This document shows positions 54,605-64,000 of a DNA stretch of 64,000 bases, piece by piece; within the stretch, counting starts at the first letter, position 1; every line of letters starts with the position of its first letter. The stretch is from NCBI RefSeq assembly GCF_017876755.1, contig NZ_JAGIOO010000001.1:3023786-3087785 (forward strand), in the 5' to 3' direction. The translations under genes were made by a program, and so were the position numbers. This DNA is from Crossiella equi (GTDB lineage: Bacteria; Actinomycetota; Actinomycetes; Mycobacteriales; Pseudonocardiaceae). The notes under the pieces are model-generated. The model did not search any database and was not told the DNA's origin. It saw nothing but the letters and a program-made list of their open reading frames with translations.

Positions 54605-54883
54605 GTGAGCGACAGCGATGACGAGTTCGACGTGCCCACCCGGATCGTGAGCCACTTCTACGACAACCTGGCCGACGCGGTCGAGTCGCTGGAGGCGGCC
54701 GAACGCCTGGGCCTGGGCGTGACCGTGCGCAACCGCGTGGTCGTCCAGGGCTCGGCCGAGGACGGCGACGAGGTCCTGCTGGAGGAGTGGGTGGTGGACG
54801 TCTACGACGCCCCGCCCATGGAGGACGAGGACGAGGACGACGAGGACCCCGACGAGCCCGGGGCCGAGCCCGCCGGGGAGTGA
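54605..54883 (+). CDS. Acidic hypothetical protein, 92 aa
   Basis: A 92-residue protein with GTG start. A folded-looking core (FDVPTRIVSHFYDNLADAVES, shown here as two parts RIVSHFYDN and LADAVES; VTVRNRVVVQG) is followed by a tail of almost only Asp and Glu. Strong G/C third-position bias supports it as a gene. It ends 3 bases before the stop of the convergent quinone oxidoreductase. Not recognised. Confidence 0.65.
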   Translation: MSDSDDEFDVPTRIVSHFYDNLADAVESLEAAERLGLGVTVRNRVVVQGSAEDGDEVLLEEWVVDVYDAPPMEDEDEDDEDPDEPGAEPAGE

Positions 54884-54886
54884 TCC

Positions 54887-55816
54887 CTAGGGGATGAGGA
54901 CGAGCTTGCCGCGGACGTGCCCCTCCTCCAGGAGGCGGTGCGCCGCGGCGGCCTCGGCCAGCGGGAACGTGCGCTCCACGTCCACTCGCAGCCGCCCGGC
55001 AGCGGCCAGCTCGCCGCAGAAGGTGAGGTCGGCGCGGTCGGCCTGGGCCCAGACGAGCTTGCCGCCCTGCTCCAGCACCTCGTTGCCCACGATCGAGCAG
55101 TGCCGCGCCCGGTCGCGCACCAGCGCCGGGGAGTCGGACAGCGCCTGCCCGCCGACCAGGTCGACCACCGCGTCCACCCGGCCGTCGCCGCCGACCAGCC
55201 CGGCCACCCGCTCGACGAGCCCGTCGCCGTAGGTCACCGGCTCCACGCCCAGTTCTCGCAGGTAGTCGTGGTTGCGCTCGGACGCGGTGCCCAGCACGCG
55301 CTTGGCGCCCAGCGCCTGGGCCAGCTGCACCGCGACGTGCCCGACCCCGCCCGCGGCGGCGTGCACCAGCACGGTGTCCCCGTCCCCGGCGCCGACCGCG
55401 CGCAGCGCCTGCAGCGCGGTGAGCCCGACCAGGGGCAGCGCGCCCGCGGTCACCCAGTCCACGTTCGCGGGCTTGCGCACGATGCAGCGCTGCGGCGCGG
55501 CCACCAGCTCGGCGTAGGAGCCGTGCTCGACGACGTCTTTGCGCACGTAGCCGAAGACCTCGTCGCCGGGGACGAAGTCGGTGACGTTGGGGAAGACCGC
55601 GGTGACCGTGCCCGCCACGTCCCACCCGGGGATGGCGGGCAGGTGGTGCGGCATCAACCCCTGGAGGTAGCCCTGGCGGATCTTGAAGTCCACCGGGTTC
55701 ACCCCGGCGGCCTCCACCTTGACCAGTGCGATCTCCGGACCGACCAGCGGGTCCGGCAGGTCCCGGTACTGGAGCACCTCGGGACCGCCGAACTCCTCGA
55801 ACGCGATTGCCTTCAC
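54887..55816 (-). CDS. MDR-family NADP-dependent oxidoreductase (quinone reductase-like)
   Basis: A 309-residue medium-chain reductase without catalytic zinc. VKAIAFEEFGGPEVLQ, the substrate-site AAGVNPVDFKIRQGY, GWDVAGTVTAV and the Rossmann loop VHAAAGGVGHVAVQLAQ (as VHAAAGGVGHVAVQ) are the quinone-oxidoreductase subgroup signature. GTG at 55816 starts 2 bases after the glnE stop, so it is the downstream gene of the glnE operon. Substrate unknown. Confidence 0.9.
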   Translation of the reverse strand: MKAIAFEEFGGPEVLQYRDLPDPLVGPEIALVKVEAAGVNPVDFKIRQGYLQGLMPHHLPAIPGWDVAGTVTAVFPNVTDFVPGDEVFGYVRKDVVEHGSYAELVAAPQRCIVRKPANVDWVTAGALPLVGLTALQALRAVGAGDGDTVLVHAAAGGVGHVAVQLAQALGAKRVLGTASERNHDYLRELGVEPVTYGDGLVERVAGLVGGDGRVDAVVDLVGGQALSDSPALVRDRARHCSIVGNEVLEQGGKLVWAQADRADLTFCGELAAAGRLRVDVERTFPLAEAAAAHRLLEEGHVRGKLVLIP

Positions 55817-55818
55817 GG

Positions 55819-58818
55819 TCAGGAATCGTAGAAGAGCCGCTCCACCACCGCGCGCGCCCGACGGGTGACCCGGCGGTACTCGTCGATGAACTCCCCGGGG
55901 TCGGCCGAGGCCGCGTAGCCCATGGCACGGGCCACCGCGGCCAGCTCGCGACCCTGCCGGGGCAGCTGGTCGGTGGGCTTGCCACGCACCAGGGTGGCCG
56001 CGTTGCGCGCCCGGGTGGCCATGTCCCACGCGGCCTGGAGCGCGGCCCGGTCCGGCTCGGTCACCAGGTCCGCCGCGACCGCGGCCGTCAGACCATCCAC
56101 AGTGGACGTGGTGCGCAGCTCGGGCACCCGGTGCGCGTGCTGGAGCTGCAACAGCTGCACGGTCCACTCGACGTCGGCGAGCCCGCCGCGGCCTAGCTTG
56201 GTGTGCGTGGCCGGGTCGGCACCGCGGGGCAGCCGCTCGGCGTCCACCCGGGCCTTGATCCGCCGGATCTGCAACACGTTCGCCTGGTCCAGGCCCTGCT
56301 CCGGGTAGCGCACCGGGTCGATCATCTCCCGGAACCGCTCCCCCAGCCCGGGGTCACCAGCGACCGGGCGGGCGCGCAGCAGCGCCTGCTGCTCCCACAC
56401 CTCGCCCCACTGCCGGTAGTAGGCACGGTAGGACTCCAGGGTGCGCACCAGCGGGCCACTGCGGCCCTCCGGGCGCAGATCGGCGTCGACCTGGAGCGCC
56501 GGGTCCTGGCTGGGCGCGCCCAGCAGCCTGCGCACCAGCTCGGCGACCGCGGCCGCGTAGCGCACCGCCTCGGTCTCGGTCGCGCCGTCCACCGGCTCGC
56601 ACACGAACAGCACATCGGCGTCCGAGCTGTAGCCCAGCTCCGCACCGCCCAGGCGGCCCATGCCGATGACCGCGACCCGCGCGTGCTGGGCGCCGCGTTC
56701 GGCCGCGACGGCCCGGCAGGCGGCGTCCACCGCGGACTCCAGCACGGCCACCCACACGCTGCTCAGCGCCTGGCACACCTTCGGCAGCGGCAGCGCGCCG
56801 AGCAGGTCCGCGCAGGCCACGCGCAGCAGCTCGTGGCGGCGCAGCGAACGGGCGGCGGTGACCGCGGTGACCGGGTCGGTGTAGCGGGAGACCGTGCTGC
56901 GCAACGAGGTGGCCACCTCGGCCGGGTCGCGTTCGGCCAGACCGGTGGTGTCGGACAGCAACCGCAGCACCTCGGGCGCGCGCACCAGCAGGTCGGGCAC
57001 CACGCGGGAGGTGCCGAGCAGGTAGGCCAGGTGTTCGGCGACCGCGCCCTCATCGCGCAGCAGCCGCAGGTACCAGGGCGTGGTGGCCAGCGCCTCGGAC
57101 ACCCGCCGGTAGGCGAGCAGGCCGTGGTCGGGGTCGGGGCTGTGCGCGAGCAGGTCGAGCAGCACGGGCAACAGCGCGCCCTGGATGGCCGCGCGCCGGG
57201 ACACCCCGGTGGTCAGCGACTCGATGTGCCGCAGCGCGCCGTCCGGGGAGGCGTAGCCCAGGGCGGAGAGCCGCAGCTTGGCCGCGTCGGTGGACAGCCG
57301 CAGCGCCTCGCTGGGCACGCGGGAGACCGCTTCCAGCAGCGGGCGGTAGAACAGCTTCTCGTGCAGCCGCCGGACCCGGTTGCAGTGCGAGCGGAACTCG
57401 GCCTGCAGCACCGAGCCGGAGCTGCGGCGGCCGTCCGGGCGCACCCCGGCGGCTCGGGCCAGCCAGCGCAGGCCCACACGGTCGTCGTCGGCGGGGAACA
57501 GGTGCGTGCGGCGCAGCCGTTGCAGCTGCAGGCGGTGCTCCAGGGTGCGCAGGAACCGGTAGGACTCGGCGAGCCCGGCGGCGTCCGCGCGGCCCACGTA
57601 GCCGCCCTGGCCGAGCACGGCCAGGGCGTCCATGGTGGACAGCACGCGCAGCGCCGAGTCGCCACGGCCGTGCACGAGCTGGAGCAGCTGCACCGCGAAC
57701 TCCACGTCGCGCAGCCCGCCCCGGCCCAGCTTGAGCTCGCGGTCGGTGAGCCCGGCGGGCACGTGGTCCTCGACCTTGCGGCGCATGGCCTGCACGTCGA
57801 CGACGAAGTGCTCGCGGTCGCCCGCCGACCACACCATGGGCGAGAGGGTGTCCACATAGGACTGGCCGAGCTCGGCGTCCCCGGCGACCGGGCGGGCCTT
57901 GAGCAGCGCCTGGAACTCCCAGGTGCGCGCCCAGCGCTTGTAGTAGGCGACGTGCCCGTCCAGGGTGCGCACCAGCGCACCGGCCTTGCCCTCCGGGCGC
58001 AGCGCCGCGTCGACCTCGAAGCAGGCCTCCCCCGCCACCCGCATCAGCGAGGCGGCCAGCCGGGTGGCCAGCGCGGTGTCGCCCTCGGCGACGAAGATGA
58101 CGTCGACGTCGCTGACGTAGTTGAGCTCCCGGGCCCCGCACTTGCCCATGGCGATGACCGCGATGCGGCACGGCAGCTCGCCCTCGGGCACCAGCTCGTG
58201 CACGGCCACCGCGAGCGCGGCCTGCAACGCGGCCCCGGCCAGGTCGGACAGCAGCGCGGCGACCGCCTCGTACGGGGTCTCCGGTGCCTGGCCGTCCACG
58301 GTGTGCGCCAGGTCGGCGGCGGCCACGCGCAGCAGCTCCAGCCGGTAGGCCTCGCGCAGCGCGCGCACCGCGTCCTGGCCCTTCACCGCGGCCCGCCACA
58401 CCGGCACCCCCGGGTCGGCGCCGACCGCGGCGAGCAGGCGCTCGGTCAGCTCCTCGACCTCGGGCAGCGGCACGTCCAGGTCCCCGGCCAGCACGGCCAG
58501 CCGGGCGGGGTCGGCGATGACGAAGTCGGCGAGCGCGCTGGAGGCGCCGAAGACCGCGAACAGCCGGGTGCGCAGCCCGGCCTCGGTGCGCAGCCGTTCG
58601 TCCATCTCGGGCCAGTCCTCACCGAGGGCCTCCCGCAGCCGGACCAGGCTGCGCAGCGTGAGGTCGGGGTCGGCGGTGCGGGACAGGGCGGCGAGCTTGG
58701 TCTCCGCGCCGGGCCTGCCCCACCAGCCGACGTCGCCGAGCAGCGCGGCGGCCTTCGGGTCGGTGAGCCCGAACCGCGCGGGGGACGGGGTGGCGCGGCT
58801 GGGGTCGGTGTGGGTCAT
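55819..58818 (-). CDS. glnE: Bifunctional glutamine synthetase adenylyltransferase/deadenylase
   Basis: Adds or removes AMP on the glutamine synthetase tyrosine (Tyr402 of GlnA here). At 999 residues it has both nucleotidyltransferase halves: the N-terminal deadenylylase GARELNYVSDVDVIFV and the C-terminal adenylyltransferase GGAELGYSSDADVLFV. The linker between them is helical. ATG at 58818. In mycobacteria glnE is next to glnA; here about 19.7 kb separate them, half of it the island. It lies 2 bases after the amidotransferase gene in one operon with the quinone reductase. Confidence 0.95.
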   Translation of the reverse strand: MTHTDPSRATPSPARFGLTDPKAAALLGDVGWWGRPGAETKLAALSRTADPDLTLRSLVRLREALGEDWPEMDERLRTEAGLRTRLFAVFGASSALADFVIADPARLAVLAGDLDVPLPEVEELTERLLAAVGADPGVPVWRAAVKGQDAVRALREAYRLELLRVAAADLAHTVDGQAPETPYEAVAALLSDLAGAALQAALAVAVHELVPEGELPCRIAVIAMGKCGARELNYVSDVDVIFVAEGDTALATRLAASLMRVAGEACFEVDAALRPEGKAGALVRTLDGHVAYYKRWARTWEFQALLKARPVAGDAELGQSYVDTLSPMVWSAGDREHFVVDVQAMRRKVEDHVPAGLTDRELKLGRGGLRDVEFAVQLLQLVHGRGDSALRVLSTMDALAVLGQGGYVGRADAAGLAESYRFLRTLEHRLQLQRLRRTHLFPADDDRVGLRWLARAAGVRPDGRRSSGSVLQAEFRSHCNRVRRLHEKLFYRPLLEAVSRVPSEALRLSTDAAKLRLSALGYASPDGALRHIESLTTGVSRRAAIQGALLPVLLDLLAHSPDPDHGLLAYRRVSEALATTPWYLRLLRDEGAVAEHLAYLLGTSRVVPDLLVRAPEVLRLLSDTTGLAERDPAEVATSLRSTVSRYTDPVTAVTAARSLRRHELLRVACADLLGALPLPKVCQALSSVWVAVLESAVDAACRAVAAERGAQHARVAVIGMGRLGGAELGYSSDADVLFVCEPVDGATETEAVRYAAAVAELVRRLLGAPSQDPALQVDADLRPEGRSGPLVRTLESYRAYYRQWGEVWEQQALLRARPVAGDPGLGERFREMIDPVRYPEQGLDQANVLQIRRIKARVDAERLPRGADPATHTKLGRGGLADVEWTVQLLQLQHAHRVPELRTTSTVDGLTAAVAADLVTEPDRAALQAAWDMATRARNAATLVRGKPTDQLPRQGRELAAVARAMGYAASADPGEFIDEYRRVTRRARAVVERLFYDS

Positions 58819-58820
58819 CC

Positions 58821-59567
58821 CTACACCAGCGGCAGGCGACGGCCGGGCGCGGCCTGGCCCAGGTCCCCGGCGGCCAGGTGCACGAACCGCTCGGTGAACG
58901 GCTGCCACACCTCCGCGAAGTCCTGGTGCCGCTCCAGGAGGTGCTCGTCCTCGAAGTGCCCGCGCGGGGCGAACCCGGCCTCCTCCGGCGCGTGCTCCAC
59001 CCAGGTCTGGATGATCTCGGGCGTGGTCTCGATGTGGAACTGCACGCCGTAGGCGCTGTTGCCGACCCGGAACGCCTGGTGCGGGTACTTCGGTGAGGAG
59101 GCCAGCAGCGTGGCGCCCGGTGGCAGCACGTGGATCTCGTCGGAGTGGAACTGCAGCACGTCCGGGGTCATCGGCATCGGGTCGAACAGCGGGTCGCCGC
59201 CCGCCGCGTCCCGCTTGGCCACGAGCAGCGTGCCGACCTCCGGCCCGGCCTCCCCGGGGCGGACCTGCCCGCCGGTGGCCACCGCGAGCAGCTGCGCGCC
59301 CAGGCACACCCCGAGCACCGGCACCTGCTTGGACACCGCGTGGGACAGCAGGGCCCGCACGTCCTTGAGCCACGGGTGCTGGAGGTCGTCCAGGGCGCCC
59401 ATCTCCCCGCCCAGGCACACCAGCGCCCGGTGACCCTCCACAGTGGACGGGATCGGGTCGGCCCAGCAGCGCACCAGCTGGATGTCGGCGCCCGCGTCCA
59501 TGAGCCAGTCGGCGAGCGTGCCGAGCGGAGCGAGTTCGGAGGGCTGGAGCACGAGCACCGAGGTCAT
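58821..59567 (-). CDS. Class I glutamine amidotransferase-like protein
   Basis: A 248-residue type 1 glutamine amidotransferase. The nucleophile is Cys88 in GVCLGAQLLA. The His-Glu pair is in VQFHIETTPE. The second strand ALVCLGGEMGALDD provides the oxyanion glycines. No fused synthetase domain is present, so it may be a stand-alone GMP synthase-like amidotransferase or a glutamine/gamma-glutamyl hydrolase. ATG at 59567. It begins the operon amidotransferase-glnE-quinone reductase, which suggests a nitrogen link. Confidence 0.88.
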   Translation of the reverse strand: MTSVLVLQPSELAPLGTLADWLMDAGADIQLVRCWADPIPSTVEGHRALVCLGGEMGALDDLQHPWLKDVRALLSHAVSKQVPVLGVCLGAQLLAVATGGQVRPGEAGPEVGTLLVAKRDAAGGDPLFDPMPMTPDVLQFHSDEIHVLPPGATLLASSPKYPHQAFRVGNSAYGVQFHIETTPEIIQTWVEHAPEEAGFAPRGHFEDEHLLERHQDFAEVWQPFTERFVHLAAGDLGQAAPGRRLPLV

Positions 59568-59619
59568 GCCCAAAGCCTAGGCCGTGTCGGCCCAGCCGCG
59601 TCTGCGGGAGTCGTGATCA

Positions 59620-59700
59620 GGTCGGTCGCTGGCAGCACGGCCGGAACGCCCGAATACGCCCGGTATGAGGGCGTTCCGGCCGCACCGCCAGCGACCGACC
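59620..59700 (-). terminator. Long two-part hairpin after the rhodanese gene
   Basis: Outer arms of 14 exact bases (59620-59633 with 59687-59700), a symmetric 5/5 internal loop, inner arms of 13 exact bases (59639-59651 with 59669-59681) and a 17-base loop, 81 bases in all. It lies between the rhodanese stop and the amidotransferase start. Unusually large for a terminator. Confidence 0.6.
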
Positions 59701-59752
59701 TGGCGCGGCTGGCGCGGGCGCGGTTGGGCCGACACGGCCTGGGCTCTCGCGT

Positions 59753-60193
59753 TCAGCAGGCGCAGGCCACCGCCCGGTGGAGCTGATCAACGGCCTCGCC
59801 CTCGACCGGGTAGCCCGCGGCCAGCCAGGACTGGATGCCGCCGGACAGGCGCTTGACGCGGAACCCCAGCTCCGCCAGCCGGGCGGCGCCCTTGGTGGCG
59901 GCGTTGCACTGGCTGCTCTCGCAGTAGCAGACGTAGACCAGGCCGCGGTCCAGGTGCGCGGTGCTCTCCGGCGTCAGGTCCGCGTACGGCAGGTTGACCG
60001 CCCCGGGCAGGCGGGCCGCGCGGTAGGCGGCCGGGCGGCGGCACTCGACCAGCACGTACCCGGCGGTGGCACCAGCCACCAGGTCGCGGTGCACATCGTC
60101 CGGGTCGGCCTCGAAGGCCAGCTCCGCGGCGAAGTGCGCGGCCGCCACCGACGGCTCGGCCGGTGGGAAGGTCAACACGTTCGGGGTGGTCAT
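59753..60193 (-). CDS. Rhodanese-domain protein, 146 aa
   Basis: A single rhodanese domain. VLVECRRPAAYRAARLPGAVNLPYADLTP gives the CH2A region (as RLPGAVNLPY), and the active-site loop CESSQCNAAT begins with Cys91. LSGGIQSWLAAGYPV is the classical C-terminal motif. The tail has two more cysteines (CAC), which may be redox active. ATG at 60193. It is divergent from an Lrp/AsnC regulator, which may control it. Sulfur transfer is the family role; the acceptor is unknown. Confidence 0.88.
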   Translation of the reverse strand: MTTPNVLTFPPAEPSVAAAHFAAELAFEADPDDVHRDLVAGATAGYVLVECRRPAAYRAARLPGAVNLPYADLTPESTAHLDRGLVYVCYCESSQCNAATKGAARLAELGFRVKRLSGGIQSWLAAGYPVEGEAVDQLHRAVACAC

Positions 60194-60305
60194 GAGAGGA
60201 ATTCTCGGGCAGTGGGACGGCCTCGAACAGGGACCGTTCCTGGTTCTAGCCTTGCCTCACCTGTGTTTCCCCGGAAAGACCGAGCTTCGACGAGGAATTT
60301 GTTTC

Positions 60306-60749
60306 GTGGACCTCGACGCACTGGACTGGCGGATCCTCGAGCTGCTCCAGCAGGACGGCCGGATCACCTTCACCGAGCTGGCCCGTCAGGTGAACCTGTC
60401 CGCGCCCGCCACCACCGAGCGGGTACGCCGGCTGGAACAGCTGGGCGTGATCACCGGCTACGTGGCGGTGGTCGACCCCCAGCTGCTGGGCCTGCCGATC
60501 GAGGCGATCGTGCGGGTCCGCGTGCGCAGCCTGGACACGCCCCGCTTCCGCGAGCGTGTGCTGCCGCTGGGCGCGGTCTGCGACGCGGACCATGTCACCG
60601 GCGACGACTGCTGGCTGCTGCGCGTGCGCTGCCGCTCGATGGGCGAGCTGGAGACCCTGGTCGGCACCGCCTCGCAGTACGGCGAGACGACGACCTCACT
60701 CGTGTTCTCCTCGCATGTGCGGAACCGCCCCGTCACCAGCCCCGGCTGA
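60306..60749 (+). CDS. Lrp/AsnC-family transcriptional regulator
   Basis: A 147-residue regulator: an HTH (LDWRILELLQQDGRITFTELARQ, split as LDWRILELLQQDG and RITFTELARQVNLS), then the RAM effector domain (GYVAVVDPQLLGLPIEAIV). GTG at 60306 follows GAGGAA. It ends inside the 3' end of the convergent GNAT gene (54-base overlap). The 112-base gap to the divergent rhodanese gene is the likely binding region. The ligand is probably an amino acid, as for the family. Confidence 0.9.
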   Translation: MDLDALDWRILELLQQDGRITFTELARQVNLSAPATTERVRRLEQLGVITGYVAVVDPQLLGLPIEAIVRVRVRSLDTPRFRERVLPLGAVCDADHVTGDDCWLLRVRCRSMGELETLVGTASQYGETTTSLVFSSHVRNRPVTSPG

Positions 60750-61586
60750 GAAGTCGACCTGCACCAGCTCCTCCCTCGGCTGGTAGCCCAGGCGCTGGTA
60801 GATCCGGGTGGCGACGTCGTTTCCGAGGTCGGCGAAGAGCACCACGTCAGTCGCACCCCGGTCCAGGGCCCACTGGGACACCCAGGCCGCGGCCGCGGAC
60901 CCGTAGCCCCGGCCGCGCTGGACGACGGGCGTGTAGACGTAGGCCACCCGGGACATGCCCGCCTCGGGCTCGGAGGTGAAGGCCATGGCCACCGCCTCGC
61001 CGTCGACCTCCCAGAGCACGTGCGCGCCCCCGCTGCCGTTGAGGCTGGCGAGCACGGCCGCGCGCTCGTCGCTGTCGGTGCCCGCCATGGCCTCAAGCAT
61101 GAAAACCGTGCGCCACTTGACCAGCAGCTCCAGGTCGGCCTCCCCGGCCAGCCTGCCCCGCCCGGACACGTCCGGCGGGACGAGCCGCTCAAGCCGGTAG
61201 GCCCGTGCGGGCGGGTGCTCGTGGGCGAGGTGCCCGGTGGCGGCGATCCAGGCCGTGGTGACCGCCTCCACGCTGTCCCGGGGCCCGGTCACCCCGGACA
61301 GGCCGGGGTCGTGCAGCCGCAAGGCGTCCACGGCCGCGGGCACCGCGGCCGTGGGCAGCCCGCTGACCAGCAGCGGGTGGGGTGGGGTCCGCAGCGCGGC
61401 GCCGACGAGCGCACCGCTGTTGTCGTGCACGGTGAGCATGAGCGGGTCGCGGTAGCCCGCCTCCTCTCCGGCCAGGCACCGCCGCATGACGGTGATGGCC
61501 AGGGTGTGGTGCACCGGATCGGCCAGGAAGTGCGGGCCCGCTACCGCCCAGAACAGCTTGGGGTCGTTGTGCACCTGCGCATCCAT
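60696..61586 (-). CDS. GNAT-family acetyltransferase, paralogue 1
   Basis: A 296-residue protein with the acetyltransferase fold in its C-terminal half: VAYVYTPVVQRGRGYGSAAAAW holds the acetyl-CoA loop (QRGRGYG), then LFADLGNDVATRIYQRLGYQP. The N-terminal half (MDAQVHNDPKLFWAVAGPHFL) is specific to this group. It is clearly a relative of the next upstream gene along its whole length. It overlaps the Lrp gene 3' end. Substrate unknown. ATG at 61586. Confidence 0.87.
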   Translation of the reverse strand: MDAQVHNDPKLFWAVAGPHFLADPVHHTLAITVMRRCLAGEEAGYRDPLMLTVHDNSGALVGAALRTPPHPLLVSGLPTAAVPAAVDALRLHDPGLSGVTGPRDSVEAVTTAWIAATGHLAHEHPPARAYRLERLVPPDVSGRGRLAGEADLELLVKWRTVFMLEAMAGTDSDERAAVLASLNGSGGAHVLWEVDGEAVAMAFTSEPEAGMSRVAYVYTPVVQRGRGYGSAAAAWVSQWALDRGATDVVLFADLGNDVATRIYQRLGYQPREELVQVDFSAGAGDGAVPHMRGEHE

Positions 61587-61637
61587 GTCTCCAGCCTGGT
61601 CCTGCGACGGCCTCCCGGCGACTCGATTTCGCCCCCG

Positions 61638-62486
61638 TCACACCTCCCGGAAGTCGATCTCCACGACCTCGTAGTCGGCCCGGTACCCGATGCGCTGGTA
61701 GATGCGGTTGGCGACCTCGTTGCCGAGGTCTGTGAACAACACCACGTCGGTCGCGCCCCTCGCGAGCGCGACCCGGGAGGCCTCGGCGGTGGCGGCGGAG
61801 GCGTAGCCGTTACCCCGCAGGTGCTCCGGTGTGTAAACGGGCCCGATCCGGGACATGCCCGCGGTGGGCCCGGAGAAGTGCGCCAAGGCCACCGGCGCCC
61901 CGTGGACCTCCCACAGCACATAGGTGCCAGCCCCGCTGGCGAGCCCGGCCAGGACGGCGGCCCGCTCATCGGTGGTGGCCCGCCCGGTCGCCTCCAGGTG
62001 GAAGGCCTCCCGCCACGCCACCAGGAGCTCCAGGTCGGCCTCGGTCCCCAGCCTGGGCGAGCCGGCCACGGTAGGCGGGACGAGCTCCCCGAGCCGGTAG
62101 GCCCGCATGGGCTTGTGCTCGTAGGCGATCTTGCCGGTGGCGGCTGCCCAGGCCTTGCCGAAGGGCTCGGCATTGTCCCGGGGCCCATTGACCCCGGGCA
62201 GCTCCGGATCGTGCTGCCGCAAGGCCTCCACGGCCGCGGGCGCGGTGTCCGGGGGCAGCGCGCTGACGATCAGCCCGTAGGGCGGGGTACGCGCGGTGGC
62301 GCCGACCACCGCGCCCGTGTGGTCGTGCACGGTCACCAGCACCGGGTTCCGGTAGTCGGCTTCGACTCCAGCGAGACAGCGGCGCAGCACGGTGACGGCG
62401 ACGGTGTGCCGCACCGGGTCAGACAGGAACAACGGTCCGGCCAGGTCCCAGAACTCCTGGATGTCGGTGTGCACACGCGCGTCCAT
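61638..62486 (-). CDS. GNAT-family acetyltransferase, paralogue 2
   Basis: A 282-residue paralogue of the preceding gene (MDARVHTDIQEFWDLAGPLFL; GPVYTPEHLRGNGYASAATAE; LFTDLGNEVANRIYQRIGY), arranged head-to-tail and likely co-transcribed (51 bases between). The R/Q-x-x-G-x-G/A acetyl-CoA loop is RGNGYA. It lies next to the rRNA operon terminator. The ATG at 62486 is used; an in-frame extension upstream has no conserved features. Recent tandem duplication, substrate unknown. Confidence 0.87.
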   Translation of the reverse strand: MDARVHTDIQEFWDLAGPLFLSDPVRHTVAVTVLRRCLAGVEADYRNPVLVTVHDHTGAVVGATARTPPYGLIVSALPPDTAPAAVEALRQHDPELPGVNGPRDNAEPFGKAWAAATGKIAYEHKPMRAYRLGELVPPTVAGSPRLGTEADLELLVAWREAFHLEATGRATTDERAAVLAGLASGAGTYVLWEVHGAPVALAHFSGPTAGMSRIGPVYTPEHLRGNGYASAATAEASRVALARGATDVVLFTDLGNEVANRIYQRIGYRADYEVVEIDFREV

Positions 62487-62532
62487 GCCCCACAGGGTGC
62501 GCCAACAACCGGTTCGCGCACAACGCAAAAAA

Positions 62533-62570
62533 GCGTGTGGCCCAGAATCCGAAGATCCTGAGCCACACGC
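62533..62570 (-). terminator. rRNA operon terminator with TTCG loop
   Basis: On the minus strand, GCGTGTGGC ... GCCACACGC forms the outer stem, with an inner stem closed by a C(TTCG)G tetraloop, followed by TTTTTT. It lies 8 bases after the 5S gene end. Confidence 0.9.
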
Positions 62571-62577
62571 AAATTTA

Positions 62578-62696
62578 GTTCGGCGGCGTCCTACTCTCCC
62601 ACACACTCACGCATGCAGTACCATCGGCGCTGGAGGACTTAGCTTCCGGGTTCGGAATGGGACCGGGCGTTTCCCCTCCGCCATAACCACCGAAAC
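62578..62696 (-). rRNA. rrf: 5S ribosomal RNA
   Basis: The minus strand reads GTTTCGGTGGTTATGGCGG at its 5' end, includes the conserved CCCATTCCGAACCCGGAAG (loop B/C region) and ends GTAGGACGCCGCCGAAC, the actinobacterial 5S. Ends are estimated to within a few bases. It follows 23S by about 90 bases in the usual operon order. Confidence 0.93.
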
Positions 62697-62783
62697 ACTA
62701 TGAAAAAACCATCAACACACACCACAGTCGGTGCAGGTTGGTTCCTTCAGAACCACACAGTGGACGCGTAGCAACTTTGTGAA

Positions 62784-64000
<1,217 letters not shown>

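Overview
The window is high-GC DNA from an actinomycete. The core gene order (adenosine kinase, erpA, glycerate kinase, DUF3043, cobU-cobT-cobS, ilvE, gcvT, pepA, lpd, sucB, a TIGR01777 protein, lipB, lipA, DUF4191, RDD, glnA, glnE) is the conserved actinobacterial block known from mycobacteria (Rv2202c to Rv2221c). Accessory genes such as a SARP/NB-ARC/TPR regulator and a TetM/OtrA-type gene suggest a Pseudonocardiales- or Streptomyces-like soil organism. The genus cannot be fixed from the sequence alone.

Layout. 1-7.9 kb: purine salvage, Fe-S insertion, glycerate kinase and the cobalamin lower-ligand genes cobU-cobT-cobS. 7.9-16.7 kb: an EamA exporter with a divergent LysR gene, ilvE, DUF402-gcvT, an APC permease and pepA. 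16.9-21.9 kb: 2-oxoacid dehydrogenase and lipoate genes (lpd, sucB, lipB). 22-31.7 kb: an accessory stretch with an AfsR-like regulator, a frameshifted serine hydrolase, an ArsR-like regulator with an IS481-type insertion at its stop codon, an F420-type oxidoreductase, a TetR pair and an SDR. A 17-copy heptanucleotide repeat lies in this stretch. 32-36.1 kb: lipA, DUF4191, RDD and glnA, with a GlnR-type operator before glnA. A 13-copy GCCGGGA repeat with G-quadruplex potential lies between DUF4191 and RDD.

36.1-46.9 kb is a genomic island with a different base and codon style. It is bounded by a 15-bp exact direct repeat whose left copy is the last codons and stop of glnA. It carries one tight operon: a small unknown ORF, a SNF2-type helicase, a DUF4391 protein, a type III methyltransferase (Mod) and a type III restriction subunit (Res). 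Its right arm holds a decayed IS21-type transposase. No integrase is visible. A very strong hairpin just right of the island may be the original glnA terminator, displaced by about 10.7 kb.

46.9-62.5 kb resumes the host style. It holds a pair of proteins sharing an unnamed SGxPNPxW domain, a ribosomal-protection GTPase with a candidate leader ORF and WhiB7-like promoter, a propeller protein, a sirtuin, small genes, glnE (normally next to glnA), a glutamine amidotransferase, a rhodanese, an Lrp/AsnC regulator and two tandem GNAT paralogues. The window ends in an rRNA operon on the minus strand: 5S and the 3' part of 23S.

Functional links: lipB/lipA make the lipoyl groups used by SucB and the glycine cleavage system (GcvT), while Lpd reoxidises them. 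GlnE modifies GlnA, whose gene carries GlnR-type boxes. CobU, CobT and CobS assemble the cobalamin nucleotide loop. The island operon is most simply an anti-phage restriction-modification system extended by a helicase and DUF4391.
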